Assembly (NCBI GenBank): GCA_003255065.1
Contig: QAOA01002492.1
Span: forward strand, 530,928 to 594,927
Direction of reading: 5' to 3'
DNA: 64,000 bases
DNA from: Cercis canadensis
Taxonomy: Eukaryota > Streptophyta > Magnoliopsida > Fabales > Fabaceae
Shown here: piece after piece, positions 34,619 to 47,500 of the stretch
Layout: each line of letters opens with the position of its first letter
Position numbering within the stretch: position 1 is the first letter of the stretch
Program-made: the position numbers and the translations under genes
The notes under the pieces: generated by a model
What the model saw: only the letters and a program-made list of their open reading frames with translations
The model's database searches: none
Told to the model about the DNA's origin: nothing

Positions 34619-35916
34619 TGATAAGTTAGTTTTATACTGTTTATCTTGTACTAATCTAGCTTGACTTTTGTTTGCTATAGGGTATTTTAGGTTTGATTCT
34701 TATGTTTTAATGTTTCTTTTACAAGTTTTTAATTTAGAAGTCTTCGGAAGTCACTTAGGCGTAATTCAATGTAAAAATGAGAGATTTTTGAAAAAATTGG
34801 ATGGAGGTAGCAACTTGGGCGCCACAACCCCAAATCCCAGTGCCACATCCCCCATTTATGAAGGAAAAATGAAAACAAGGTAGAAAGGCCAACGTTGCAA
34901 CCCCCAACCTTACCCACATTTCTTCATTCAGGCAGAGACTTCAAGGCTATAGCGTCCAATTTCAAGGCCCCAGCCCTACGAGAGTCAATTCAGGATTTGA
35001 CTTCCAGACTTTCTATTTTCATTAGGATTTTTTTGTTATTTTATTTATTTTTTCTTTTAAACTTCCTAGGACATATAAATAGGATTTTTAAAAGCTAAAT
35101 TAAGGTTCCACATGTTTTATACTAGAGGCAAGCAAGGAAGAGAGGATCAAGCTCCAAGAAGAGGATTTCTTCACCGATTATCAACTTCAAAGAGTTTTTC
35201 TTATATTTTTCTCTTGTACTATGTTTGGAATCTGTGTGAACATGTTTTTAGCTTTTATCATGAACTAATTCTCTTTCTAGGGCTACAATATAACCTAACT
35301 ATGAATGGTTTTGATTTCTTAATGAATTGATCTATGATTTTTTTCTTTTTTCTACTTGAGTATTTATCTATGATATTAATGCATCTAATTACTTGATCAT
35401 CAATTAGTTGTTAAGTTAATCACAATGAAACCAGAAAGGGATTTGTGTGTCTAGTTCATTGGAATAAATATCATAAGTTGCATGTAAGATAGAAATATAC
35501 ATCTATAGCATGTGTAGTCAATTAAAGAGATCCATAGAATTAAATGAATTTCTAAGTTAATCGCAATTCATATAAGAATATAATAAATTCATAACTTGAG
35601 AATACTTTCATTTGACCTTGGATGAAGCTAATGAATAAATTAGAGAATCTCAGCTAACAATTAAAAAGATAAATCTAAATTAAGAATTTAAAGAAAGAAA
35701 ACATGGATTAGTTATAATGAAATCAAAATCCTTAAATCTTTCTCAATCATATTTTAGCATTTTTGTCTGCTTGATACTCAATTCTTATTGTCTAGATAAA
35801 ATTAGATTACATTCAATTTTAGTACTCAATAGTCATAATCTTCATGAGACGATACTCTATTCATCATTATATTACTTGCTCACAATACATAACTTCCGTA
35901 TGATTTTTGCATGATT
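34619..35916 (+). repeat. Athila 3' LTR
   Basis: 1298 bp, starts TGATAAGTTAGTTTTATA, ends TTGCATGATT. The terminal CA of the 5' copy is changed to TT here, but the target duplication GAGGA directly after it fixes the boundary. Confidence 0.9.
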
Positions 35917-35937
35917 GAGGACCAAGTAGTTCATTGA

Positions 35938-36510
35938 TTTTAATATAAACTCGTAATGGTAGAAATTAATAAGCTTTTTTAGAATTTCTTAGGATGGTGG
36001 AGAATTATAAGCCTGTGCTTGGATTGCTGGACCTGAAGAAGACTAAGTGTGCTGAAAGAGGGTCTTAATTGCAAATATTCACAGCAAAGAGAGAATCATC
36101 ACAAGGGCTTTGCTTGAATTTTAATACAAACTCATAATATTACAAATTGATAAGCTTGTTCATAATTTATTAGGATGATAGAGAATTATAGGACTGCTTG
36201 GATTTTCGGACTTGAAGAAGACCAAGTCAGTATGCTCGAAAAATGTCTTAATTGCAAATATTTACGGCCAAAAACTACCATCATCAAGGATAATATCCAC
36301 AGGAAAACTTATGCAGATAATAATCTAACAATAATGTAGCGTCATATTACCATTCCTCCTCACACAACATAAATTTTAACATAATAATAATTTCACATCA
36401 ATGAGAAACCAAAATTATCCGCATAGTGCCATGTCAAAGCCAAAATTAATCTTGCCTAGTGCATGAGAAACCTCCTTAACATAAACTCCTAACAGTACAA
36501 ATTAATAAGC
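35938..36510. repeat. About 181-bp tandem repeat, two and a bit copies
   Basis: Copies start at about 35938 and 36119 (TTTTAATAxAAACTC...AATTAATAAGCTT...GAGAATTATA...GACxTGAAGAAGAC...TCTTAATTGCAAATATT). A partial copy lies at 36477-36510. A further 40 bp of the same unit lies at 27297-27335, on the other side of the Athila insertion, so the array existed before Athila landed in it. Confidence 0.8.
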
Positions 36511-37130
36511 TAAAAAAGTTTACAATCAGGGCCCTAATCACACCACCACCGCCATCTACAAGATGGTTCTATGGCCCAAACATGTCCCACTTTATAATCA
36601 GTTGGGCCACTACGGCTAAACATCTGCAAGATATATTAGAAACTCAAAAAAAGTCCTATGCCATGCATTTGAGCTAATACTGTAATCATGAGTTCTATAA
36701 AAAATAAATAAACATTAATTATACTAAGTTGGTAATCACTTACCAAAATTCAATTACATCGACAAGAAAACCCCTCTTAGCCATTGATCATCATGAACAA
36801 TAAAAATGGTCATCATTGCGTGTTTGACCACTTTTCTGACCAATAAAAACCTACTTTAAACAAAAGGCAATTCTGGATCATATATACGAGAGACCCTCTT
36901 AGGAATTATTCTTTTTTTGAGACCATATCAATAATTCTCAAAATTTAACCAGATCATAAATGGATAACAGGATCAAGAATGATCCATCCCATCATGATCC
37001 TATAACGAAATGAAAATATTAGACAAGGGGCAGAAGTGAAGAAACAGGTGATCCATGAACAAGAGGTTAAAAACATGGCCAGGCCCAATATAAATAACTT
37101 ATCATAAAATTGATATTAGACAATAATCAA
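36511..37130. other. Intergenic downstream of the callose synthase gene
   Basis: AT-rich, with no recognised gene. The part next to 37140 is probably the 3' UTR of the callose synthase transcript, but I could not place a polyadenylation site. Confidence 0.5.
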
Positions 37131-37265
37131 CAGGCTTCAACAAAACACAGCCTCTCTATCTCTCATCCCTAGTTATAACTACTTACAATTGTTACAGAAG
37201 ACCATGCTGAAGACATTACTGCAATCAAGGGATTGGAATGTATAATCCGGTCTTTCATAGACAAA

Positions 37266-38555
37266 TTATTCCTTGTTGCGAGAAGAGCGCTCCTTCCTTT
37301 GGCCTCCAAGAATACGAGAAATTTGCAAGCCTCGGCTGAATGCTTGGTTGAACAACATACGTGTCTGAAATTCAGAAACAAAAGGAAACCAAGCTAGGAA
37401 TGCAACAGGAGTGAACAAAAGCAAACCCATGACAATTTCGTAACCACGAGCAAGAGTTTTCACAGATCCCCAAAATCCAGCTTGGCGAACTACAGGCTTC
37501 AATGCTTGCGCAATCTGTAAGATAAATTTAAAACAACAACAAAGGAAAAGCATAACCATATTGCATCCATTAGAATAACAGCAAAGAACAGTAATCAAAA
37601 ACGAGTTTAAGATAATATAGGTAATGAAACTGTAAAATCAATCTACCGGTTACCTACCCCAGGATACCAGACAAGAGAGGGTAGAGAGAGGATAAAGTAT
37701 AAACTATACTAAACTAAGCCAGCAATATTCAGCTTTAACTTTGGCCTTTTCTTCAAGCATTTAACTCATCAGCTTTAAGAAGTCATAGAATGAATACACT
37801 AGGTTGAACTTTAAACATCAGTTTCATGTTTGCAAAAAAATTTGATTAACTACATATTTCCCTAATTTCATATGCATCATTTTGAAAACTTAATACGTGT
37901 TGATAAGTCTTCCAAAAGCTCTGTCGCTACCTGGCTCAAATGCAGACATCTTTCTAACACAAAATTATAATACCATGTCAATATGAGCAGAATATAAATT
38001 TAATAGGTAAGAAAATGGAAACAGACCTGTAGCATTCCCCAACCAGTTGGCATGAAGGCAAGAATACAAACAACAATGTCCTGCATTGTCATATGAGGAA
38101 GGGCAATCAATGTGACCAGAATCGAGACAAAAGTTAGGAATATCAATCCCTTGATTAGTCGGAAGACAAGTTGAAAATTTGCACTGAATTTCCGCCTCCC
38201 AACAGACACAGTCTGAAGCAAAACAAAACAAAACAAAAATTCAAATAAGTTTTGTTAGCCTATAAGAAAAGCTTGTATTAATATATTGAAGAATTCTATC
38301 ATTTATTGATAAATTAAACATAAAACTGATCCCCCACTCTCGCCATCATTGAGCAAAAGCCAAGGATACAATGTTTATATTAAGAAAACATACATTATAC
38401 GTGCAAATTTAACATGTCCTAAAGATAAATAGCCGCTTGCCACTAACCTTCATTACAAACAAAATTAGAAGGATCACCAACCATGATATGCCATAGACCT
38501 GTAGCCAAAGAAAGGAAATCATTTGATTTGCCAAATTATGAAATATGAGCTTAAG

Positions 38556-38591
<36 letters not shown>

Positions 38592-41500
38592 ACACAAGAC
38601 ATACCAGAAAACTTTTCGTGTGCTTCGTAATATTTAAATGATATACAAGACCATACTGATAGATAAAAAATCGCAAAGATAACAATATCTCGGCTATGAT
38701 TCCCCGCTTTCCTGAATATTGGAGATGCTCTTGTTCCTCTTCCCACCAAGACTCCCAACTCTTTTCAGGTGGTACACCAATACCACCTCTGTTGCTAATC
38801 CATTTATTCCAATCAGTCCAATCATCAACAATTTTTTGCCACTCAAATCCAGAAGGATTGAACAAGAAGGGAGCAAAAAGCCAGGTGCCCACCATAAACC
38901 ACATTGATATAGTAATCAAGATATATGCAACAGAACTTCTATAAGAATTACCAAAAATTTGGTAAACAAGAAGCAAAATCATGAGCTCAATACCCTTGAC
39001 AAAGTGGCTACGAGAATAGAGTCTATAGTTGTCAGCAAATTTGGCATGGAAAACCACAAAACCTCGACCTGTGGGTCTATATTTTGCACCTCCATGAAGC
39101 AATGTCCTTCCATAATAGTGCGTCTTTGTTGCCAGGGAAAACGTAAAGAATACTGGGGCAAGTTGCAACTGCATTAATATGAACTCACTAAGTGCAGTCC
39201 GGAAGCCCCTTTCCAAGCCAATTTCCATCAACATAGGCAGGGCCATCAGAAACCCAATTTGAACAAAGGACTGAGAGGCAAGAGCCACTTGAAGAGGCTT
39301 ATTGTCTCGAATTGCTTTCTGTGTACTCAAACCTTCTTCCAGTCCACTTAAAACAAGATAAAGGCGACCATAGAGGAATATGTATACAGTGAGAACCGTT
39401 ATCTGCTCAAAGTTGTAGGGGAGAGAAAAGAGGATCAGATGCCTGTAATATAATAAAAAGAAATAACACAAGTATACAAGTTAGCTTTGGTAACATACAA
39501 GAGTACTGAAGTAGAAACCAACTGTGGTGAAATAACAAGACAACATCCTGAAGAAGTCAAAACGGTGTCCAAGTCGGTATACATCTCGACTTAGTGTTTG
39601 CTCTCCATTGCCATTAGCTATCTTTGCTTCAAACATAGAAATCTGGTTAAGACCCACATCTCTACCCTTCCCAACTTGTATGTACTCATGATGTGTAACA
39701 TTTCCTTCACGAAGTGTAGAGTTGAAGCCTGCAAATAACATAGTAAAACCCAAATGAAGATAAAACCAAAAACAAAACAAAGAAGAGTGATTCAACGTCA
39801 CCATACCAGCAAAAATATCTTCACTCAAATTGATAACTTTAGACGCTTTACTGACACCCCCTCTTGTGAGGTGAAAGAGCCTATCAAAGATATCAGGATG
39901 ACCGTAGTGGAAGCGAACCCTAAATAAGCAGGAATAAAGAAAACAAATTATATATCTCTCTAAACATGATGAATATTCTAAAACAAAAGATTGATGAGTC
40001 AGTCTTGGTGCTGATTAATTTAATCCAGATTTTACACATCAACAAGTAGTCCAAAATACAGTGAAAAGTCCTTTTTTTATTTAAAAACAAAAAGAAAGAA
40101 AAAAAAAAGATGGACAATTTTTTTGAGAGCGAGAAGCACTAGAGGACAGGATAACTTAGAAAATAGTATTATAGCAGTCATAAAAATTCTTCTAAGAAAT
40201 AGAAGATACAAGAATTGGACATCATCTAATGGAGACAAAATATCCCACGCTTGGAAAGAAAAAACATGAGAACTTACTTCAGAGGATTAGCCAACAATCT
40301 TTGACCAATTGTCACAAAACTGGTCTCCTGATTTGACATGAACCAAGCAAGAGAAGAAACACTGAAACCCCAGAGCAAGAATAATCAGAAAAACTGAAAT
40401 GAGAAATTTTAGTCAGAAAACAAAAACATTAACATATGAGGAACCAAATGGCTATACCTTCCAGTAAATATATGCTCCCTGAGTCCAAGAATACTTGGGT
40501 ACCTCACACCATCATGCTTCTTAAGAAACTCTTGCAGCAAATTTCTCATCTTCAAAGCTTCTTCCATATAGTTATCCTATAAAAGGGGATATCTCAATCA
40601 CTTGGCATGATATAAGACCTTACAATGACAAGTTCTTTCATATGACCATCATACCTGATTCATATCTATTGCTTGCAAGCCTTCTCCGCGTGTGAAAATT
40701 ATGGCATGATTCTGATTTTCAGGCTTACCCTCACCCAAAATAGCTGGTCCAGGGAGTTTTATTTTATAAATGACCTGATAAAGACAATCAAATGAAAATT
40801 AGTAAAAATTGATCAGTTAAACATAATGGAGTAAAAAGAGAATTGGGACAAGGGCAAAAGTTCAACAAAAGAATTGTATTTAATGCTACAATAACTACAG
40901 ATCCCTTGTCTATCCAGCTTGAAAGTAAAGTATATGAGTAATTAAAAATCACTCAATGAGAGAAACCATTGTTTCTTTATATAAGCGAAGGAATTGAGAA
41001 ATACATCAAAATGTTGCAGAGTTTATTTATTTCTGCATGGATGTCCACAAGATCAAAAAAAAAAAAATCATTATTCATGATATTTTTTATAAAAGAATAC
41101 CTTATTTGAGAGAAGAAAGGGATAGTTGTCCTCCATGACAAATGCACAACCATAAAACAAAGTAAAAGCAGTCAAGCTCATCAATAAAACAAACTCTCCA
41201 ATCCTTCTGCATATCTATCAGGGAGACCCCCTTAAAGAAACACACGTTCATAAAATGACATAAATTAACGGGTGACTTCATATGGCTGTCAGGTTGTCAG
41301 TAGCTGAACCTGACATTAACAGTCTAAGTTGGGGTCTATCATGTAAATCTCAATGTCAAATGAACATTCAGAAAGCCCATTTACTATAGTTCAGAACAAA
41401 CAAACTTGCGCTGGATGCAAATATGACATTAAGTTATATTATTCATGAGGATAACCATATACCAGACTCCCAACATAACACTAGTGGTAGGAAGGATGAG

Positions 41501-44500
41501 ATAATTATCTATAGGCATCATTTATCAAAATCCCAAAGGGTCACCTGGTCCAAATACTGCACAGGCTCTGAAGAGCTACTGGATTTTGGCATAGCCTTCA
41601 CCAAGCATGAGTAATAAACCTTCTGGTTGATCTTTTTTGGTCGGTCTTTGCTAGGTTCTTCCACCTCATCTATATAAGCCACTCGAAGTGAAGGATGTCT
41701 GCCAAAGTAAAATATATGCACCAATTCATAAGTGCAAAATACATCAGAACTAGAAAAATTATCAAGCTTGAACACTTACGTTGTCATCAGCCTCAGTATG
41801 TCTTGTGCACGAGCAGCACCAGATCGTTTGTCTATCCCGTATTGTTGACATGATACTACATATGTGAATTTCATATCAGCAACTGCCTGACACTGCGTCC
41901 ACAATGACCTTTCCCCCCTTGAGTTATCATCTGAATTTTCTATGGCTTTATAACCCTCCATCAAATCTGCACAATCACAACATTTCAGCCAGAAAAGTCA
42001 AAACTTCACTAATTCATACAACAAATAGTTTTAAGTTACAAGTTTCATTCACTAACAAAATGATGATAAAAGTACTTCTAATGATGTTTCATTGAATCAT
42101 TCCCAAGAGAAGGACCAGTTACCTTCATCTTTAGCCATATCAAGAAAAGCCTGAAGCTCCAAAGCTTTTCTGTAGTACATCATACCTCTTACTGCATCAG
42201 TAAGAATACTTCATTTAATTAAATGGATAAGTAATAAACAGCTGACATACTGAGACTAGAACATAATTGTATATTAAGTATAAGCACTCTTGAGTTTGCC
42301 TGTGTGTGCGTGTGCATGTGTGTGTGTGGAAAGAGAGAGAGCAGAGCAAACCAGTTCTAGTCAATGTTTGGCCTCTATATGAAGCCCAGAGACGAAGTTC
42401 TTCCTCTAACTCATCATTTCCTTTAAGCTCCTCCTCACTAGAGCAATTCACTCGCTGAAGAAAGTTGTTCCACTCATCTGTGCATCAATAATTATATAAG
42501 TAACAAGTAACACATAGATACCCATCCGTAAGACTTTTACACTTATCAAGGATTGTGATTTATAGGTAAGGGTGAACCTGGAAAGATCTTTTGCAAGTAG
42601 AAGAGTATTGAAACACCGTCTTCATTGGGTGATTCCAACTCACGCAAGGAGAAGAGAACCTCCTCTGTGTAGTATGGTGTTAAAACCCTACAAACAAAGA
42701 CATCCATAACAAACAAATGAACATGAACCTAACTTGATTAGGATTTCATACTTTCAAATAACAAAATTTAGTCTCATTAAATATCCATCAGTTGAGTTAG
42801 TGTGTTGGAGAACAATTTTAGGCTCAAGTATATAAGAAAATAGTACGGCTTTCAGCACATTTTAACAAATAACACAGCCTCTTTTTCTACTTTGGCATTC
42901 CTCCAAAAAAAAATTATTCCAGAATAGTTTCCTACGGAATGCAAACTAAAATTGAAGATCGATTTTGGCATGGCTTTCACAACATTATAATAGCAAAAAA
43001 TTTATTAATCACAAACTTTTGCCACATAGCACATAGATACTGTAGAGACCTAGAAATCCTTAAATGCCAACAAATAAACTGTAAGAGATAGGTGTATATT
43101 ATACTAATAATATAATTCATACATGGTTTAGAATCTTCAGTTAACGATTTAGTATGATAAGGAACTCAGTCACATAATGCAGATTGCATATTGGAAGGGG
43201 AATCTCAGCAAGCTTTAACTTCACTGATTTGCAATTCAACAGGACAACATGCCACAGAATTTGGGTATAAGAGAAAACTTACGAGAATGAAAGCATATTG
43301 CGAACTTTGGGTGCTGTTGGCATGTCCATAAACAGTGAATTTGAAAAGAAAGAAATGCGCCTTCTTGCTTCTAAGTTAGATGGTACATCCATGGCAGATT
43401 CTTTTGTGGTAAGAAGCAAGTAAAGTCGTTTAATCTGCAAATAAAAAACATGTCAAGAATCCATGAGGAATGAACTTTACTATGATAATTTTCACCAACA
43501 TAATCCTATTACGGACAAACCTTCTCTGTCCAAGCATCAGTCACTGGGTTAATCGGGAACTTGATAGCTCCTTCAGATGCAAATAACTGGTATTGTGGCT
43601 CCTCGTGAAGCATCCCATCATGTCCAGATCCACCATGGATTGAATCTACCAAACTATCCAAGCAAAATGATACAATCACAATTAATTGGGGAAGAAGAAA
43701 CAATTTGGACCTGTTGAAATATTGAACTACAGGTATGTATCACCTGAATATATGATCTTCCATCATTATATCTCTTGTCACCACCTCCAGCATGTCCTGG
43801 AATAGAATCACAACTTGATCCCTTTCTTCCTGTTTATTGTCTAACTGCAATAATTTAAATTGATAGTAAGACTTTGACAACGATGCTGAAGAGAAACTAA
43901 ATGCAATCAATTGCAGAAAAGAGCGTTTAAACATTACCAAATATTTAATGAGCTCAACAAACAGCCCATAGAGGTTAGGAAGAGCACTCATCCTGAATTC
44001 AGTTATTAGGTCACCAGCATCTATATGTTTGTCAACTTCAGAGAATATGTATTCTATAACCCTGAAATAACAGATGCAAAACAAAGAGAAAATCAGATCA
44101 AAGAAAAAAAAAATCTTTCAAAAGTCAGCTCATTATTGAAAAGATATAGCACCAAAAGCAAGGATCCTAGTTATTTCCCATGGCATTTTACTAGGAGATT
44201 TTTTTTATTTTTTTTTTATTTTCAATATCAAGATAGGAATATTACACTATAATGTCACTCATAAAGTATAACTACTTACATGACCAACCACATCTAGGAA
44301 TATTACATTATAATGTCACTCCAAAAGTATAACTACTTACATAACCAACCACATCAAAGTACTTTTAAGAGACTTACTGTTTCTCGCGGTCCCCTTGAAC
44401 CAAAAACTTAATGATGCTCTTAAATGAAGCATAGCATTCACGAACAGCACAAGACATGTAGTTGTCAAACTCAATTCGTTTTTTCAGCTCTCGATCCTTT

Positions 44501-47500
44501 CCATTGCTGTCCTTAGCCATATCTAATGCAATTGGGATCTATGGAGAAGATGCACAGTTACAAAATAGACAAGTAGGTAACAGAGTTTCATGAATTAGAG
44601 AAAATAAACAAACCTTGCTAGCAAGTAGAAATGGGGGCCACTGTATAAGGTCCAACTCACGATCAGCCCAATAAGGTACAAGCAAAAGGTTCATTTCCCT
44701 GAATAATACAATTACCTCAGAATACTACTTTAGAAATAATATAGTGCTCTATTAATATATAGTGTGAGAGAGACATCCAGAATCATAAACTTATATATGC
44801 GATTACCTATCACTGATAAGATCTTCTTCTCTAAAACTAGTGATTATTTGATTCCATAACTGAGCAAATCTTGCAGCTTCTTTCTCTTTGTTAGATGGGA
44901 TCTGCATCAATTATTCAATGTAAATCAAAACAAAGATGTTCTAATTCGTAATTACAAGCTCAAGAAAGTGATGGTAAAATCATTAACCTCAGCAAATCTG
45001 CGAGATAAAGTGGCCTTCAATCCTTTTTTCTTTGGTTCACTCTTTTCCTCTGGAATCAAACAGGCATTGAAGGCACCAGGCAGTGATTGAAAACGAGATC
45101 TGAGCATTCCTAGTGTTCGTATCTGAAACCAGTAAAAGTAGTTAAAGCAAAATGGTCACCAAGGTACCAAACAGCTGACAAATAAAGGAAAGCCAACAAA
45201 AGATATGCAATCACTTAGGATGTGGCAAGGTATAAATGGGACAAGTGATCAGGATATTTTTTCCAGAAATACAAGTCATACAAAGGCAGAAAGAAGAGAA
45301 GCATAATAAGAAGGCCCTATCCACTCCCCAACATAAGAATTAAGGAAACAGCAAAATCTACATGAATGACAATAAAGACCAATACAATACCATACCCATG
45401 GAAGACATGAATAATTCACTTCTGCAAGTAACAACAAATTTTCTAACAAAACTATGCAAGGAGTAGAACACATTATCAGAATATCTAGCAAAATGAATTC
45501 CAATACTACTATGCTAGATATCTCTAAGAAAAATTTTGAGAAGAAACAAAAGCCACTCCACAAGCATATTATATTCACAGAATTTTGACATGAAAAATCC
45601 CTACAGAAAAGATAACCTTTTAAAACCTAGGGAGCAAAAATCACATTAACGACTTTTCAACAGAATTTTGACATGAAAAATCCCCACAGAAAAGATAACC
45701 TTCTAAAACCTAGGGAGGGAAAATCACATTAGCGACTTTTCAACACAACTGATGGATGCAATTTGCAAGAAAAATATTCCGGCGAAAATATGGAATCCCA
45801 CCATAGTATGTTCAAAAAATAAAAATACAGTAAGCAAGAAATATAAAGGATCCAACAAGCCATTATTGAAATGATCATAAGCATACACAACATACTAACC
45901 TCTCCAAGGCGACGGAATGCACCATATATACCACCAAATAAAGTAGAGAATATGGCATACCAAATTTGGGTATCCATAAAGTATACCTGAGAAAAAGGAG
46001 TTAGACCATTATGCTGCAAGATCTTAGAAAGGGATGTGTGAATCAAGGACATTATAAATCATACCAGAATAATTGGAGACCAAACTGCAATTACAACACC
46101 GATATTGTTCCTAGCTGCAAAGCCAACAACGACATATAAAACCTTTTCTGAAGAATAAAATAGCATTAAAAATAGTGTTCACACTCATTACCTCGGGGAA
46201 AGAATTCATGCCACTGGAAATTTGTGATTTTAACGCTCATTATAGCTTTTGTTGGGCCCACTAGAGGTTTTATCTACAGGAAAAAAGGCACTTAGAATAA
46301 GTAAACTTCATTGCTTATTCTAAAGAAACAAGATTGAAACTGCAGTCAAATCTAATAAGGCCCAAACAATAAAACAAGGAGGATTAAGCAAAAATTGAAT
46401 ATATTCATTTCATAAGTCTGTATCAGTATTAAGTATTGACCAACTGTTTCATCAAAGTATAATGCACTGCTCCAGAGACCTGATTGAAACTACAGTTAAA
46501 TCTAACAAGGCCCAAAATGAAACAAGGAGGATTATGCGAAAATTGAGTATATTCTTTTCACAAGTCTCTATGGGTAATAAGTATTAAGCAACTGTTTCAT
46601 CAGAGTATAAATCATTCCTCCAGATAGGTCTGACAGTAATAAAATATGACAATATTTGAATTTTCAGGATTAATGATAAGGCAGCACCTCTATATAGTAA
46701 CTGAAAGCCAGCTTTGTCACAATAAGGAGGACCCAGAACATTGTGTACCTGAAAATGTAAACATTCAGACATTAACATCATTCACAGCAAAGTAACATTG
46801 TGTACTTAGTGAAGTTACACCATTCACAGCAAAAAACAACATTTTAATTCTAGATTCTTACTTGAACAGGGAAAACGTGCTCTCATGCATTCCCCTACCA
46901 ACATACAGACGAGGCTGCCAATCACAAGGCATCACAAACATCAAGTTACAAACTGTTTGCCTCAGTTACAACAGCTGAAAACAACTACCACTTGGTGTAC
47001 CAAATCAAAACAGTAAAAAAAAACACAGGGTTGCTCTTTTGCCTACCTGTGACCACCACATCATTAGCATCACAATCCTATAGTTCGACCTCTCAAGAAA
47101 ACGGCGGATAAATGGGAATAGAAAGAATATTCCAGCTAGCATATTCGGTGACAGGTATACAACAACAGCCAAAATAAACAATGAAGGCGAACTTGAATTG
47201 TTCCCAAACCAACTTTTGATGGTTTGAGCAAATCCAGGAGGATTTTCCCAAGTATACGCGTAAGTAACTGATAGAATAATCACCCACGCTGCAGCTGAGA
47301 CAACTTTGAGAATGTATCTTAACTTAACGTGGACAGACATACTCCGCCGTGCTTTCCAACTGAGGATCACATCCAGAACAGCTGCCAAGAGAACAAAAAA
47401 GGATTACCACAAGCTATTTCCACTGTGAACACTGTTCCTAAAATATGACCACTTTCAGCAGAAAAAACACAAAAAAAAAGGATAAAGCAAATAAATATTA

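Larger units (their letters stand above)
27340..35916 (+). mobile_element. Athila-type Ty3 retrotransposon, internally deleted
   Basis: LTR pair 27340-28655 and 34619-35916, flanked by the 5-bp target duplication GAGGA (27335-27339 and 35917-35921). A tRNA-Asp-type primer site follows the 5' LTR. It encodes Athila-style gag and protease, then passes directly into what resembles the last few residues of the polyprotein. Reverse transcriptase, RNase H and integrase cores are missing. The internal region also hosts a nested solo LTR (28699-30153). As it stands the element could only have moved with enzymes from a relative. Confidence 0.93.
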
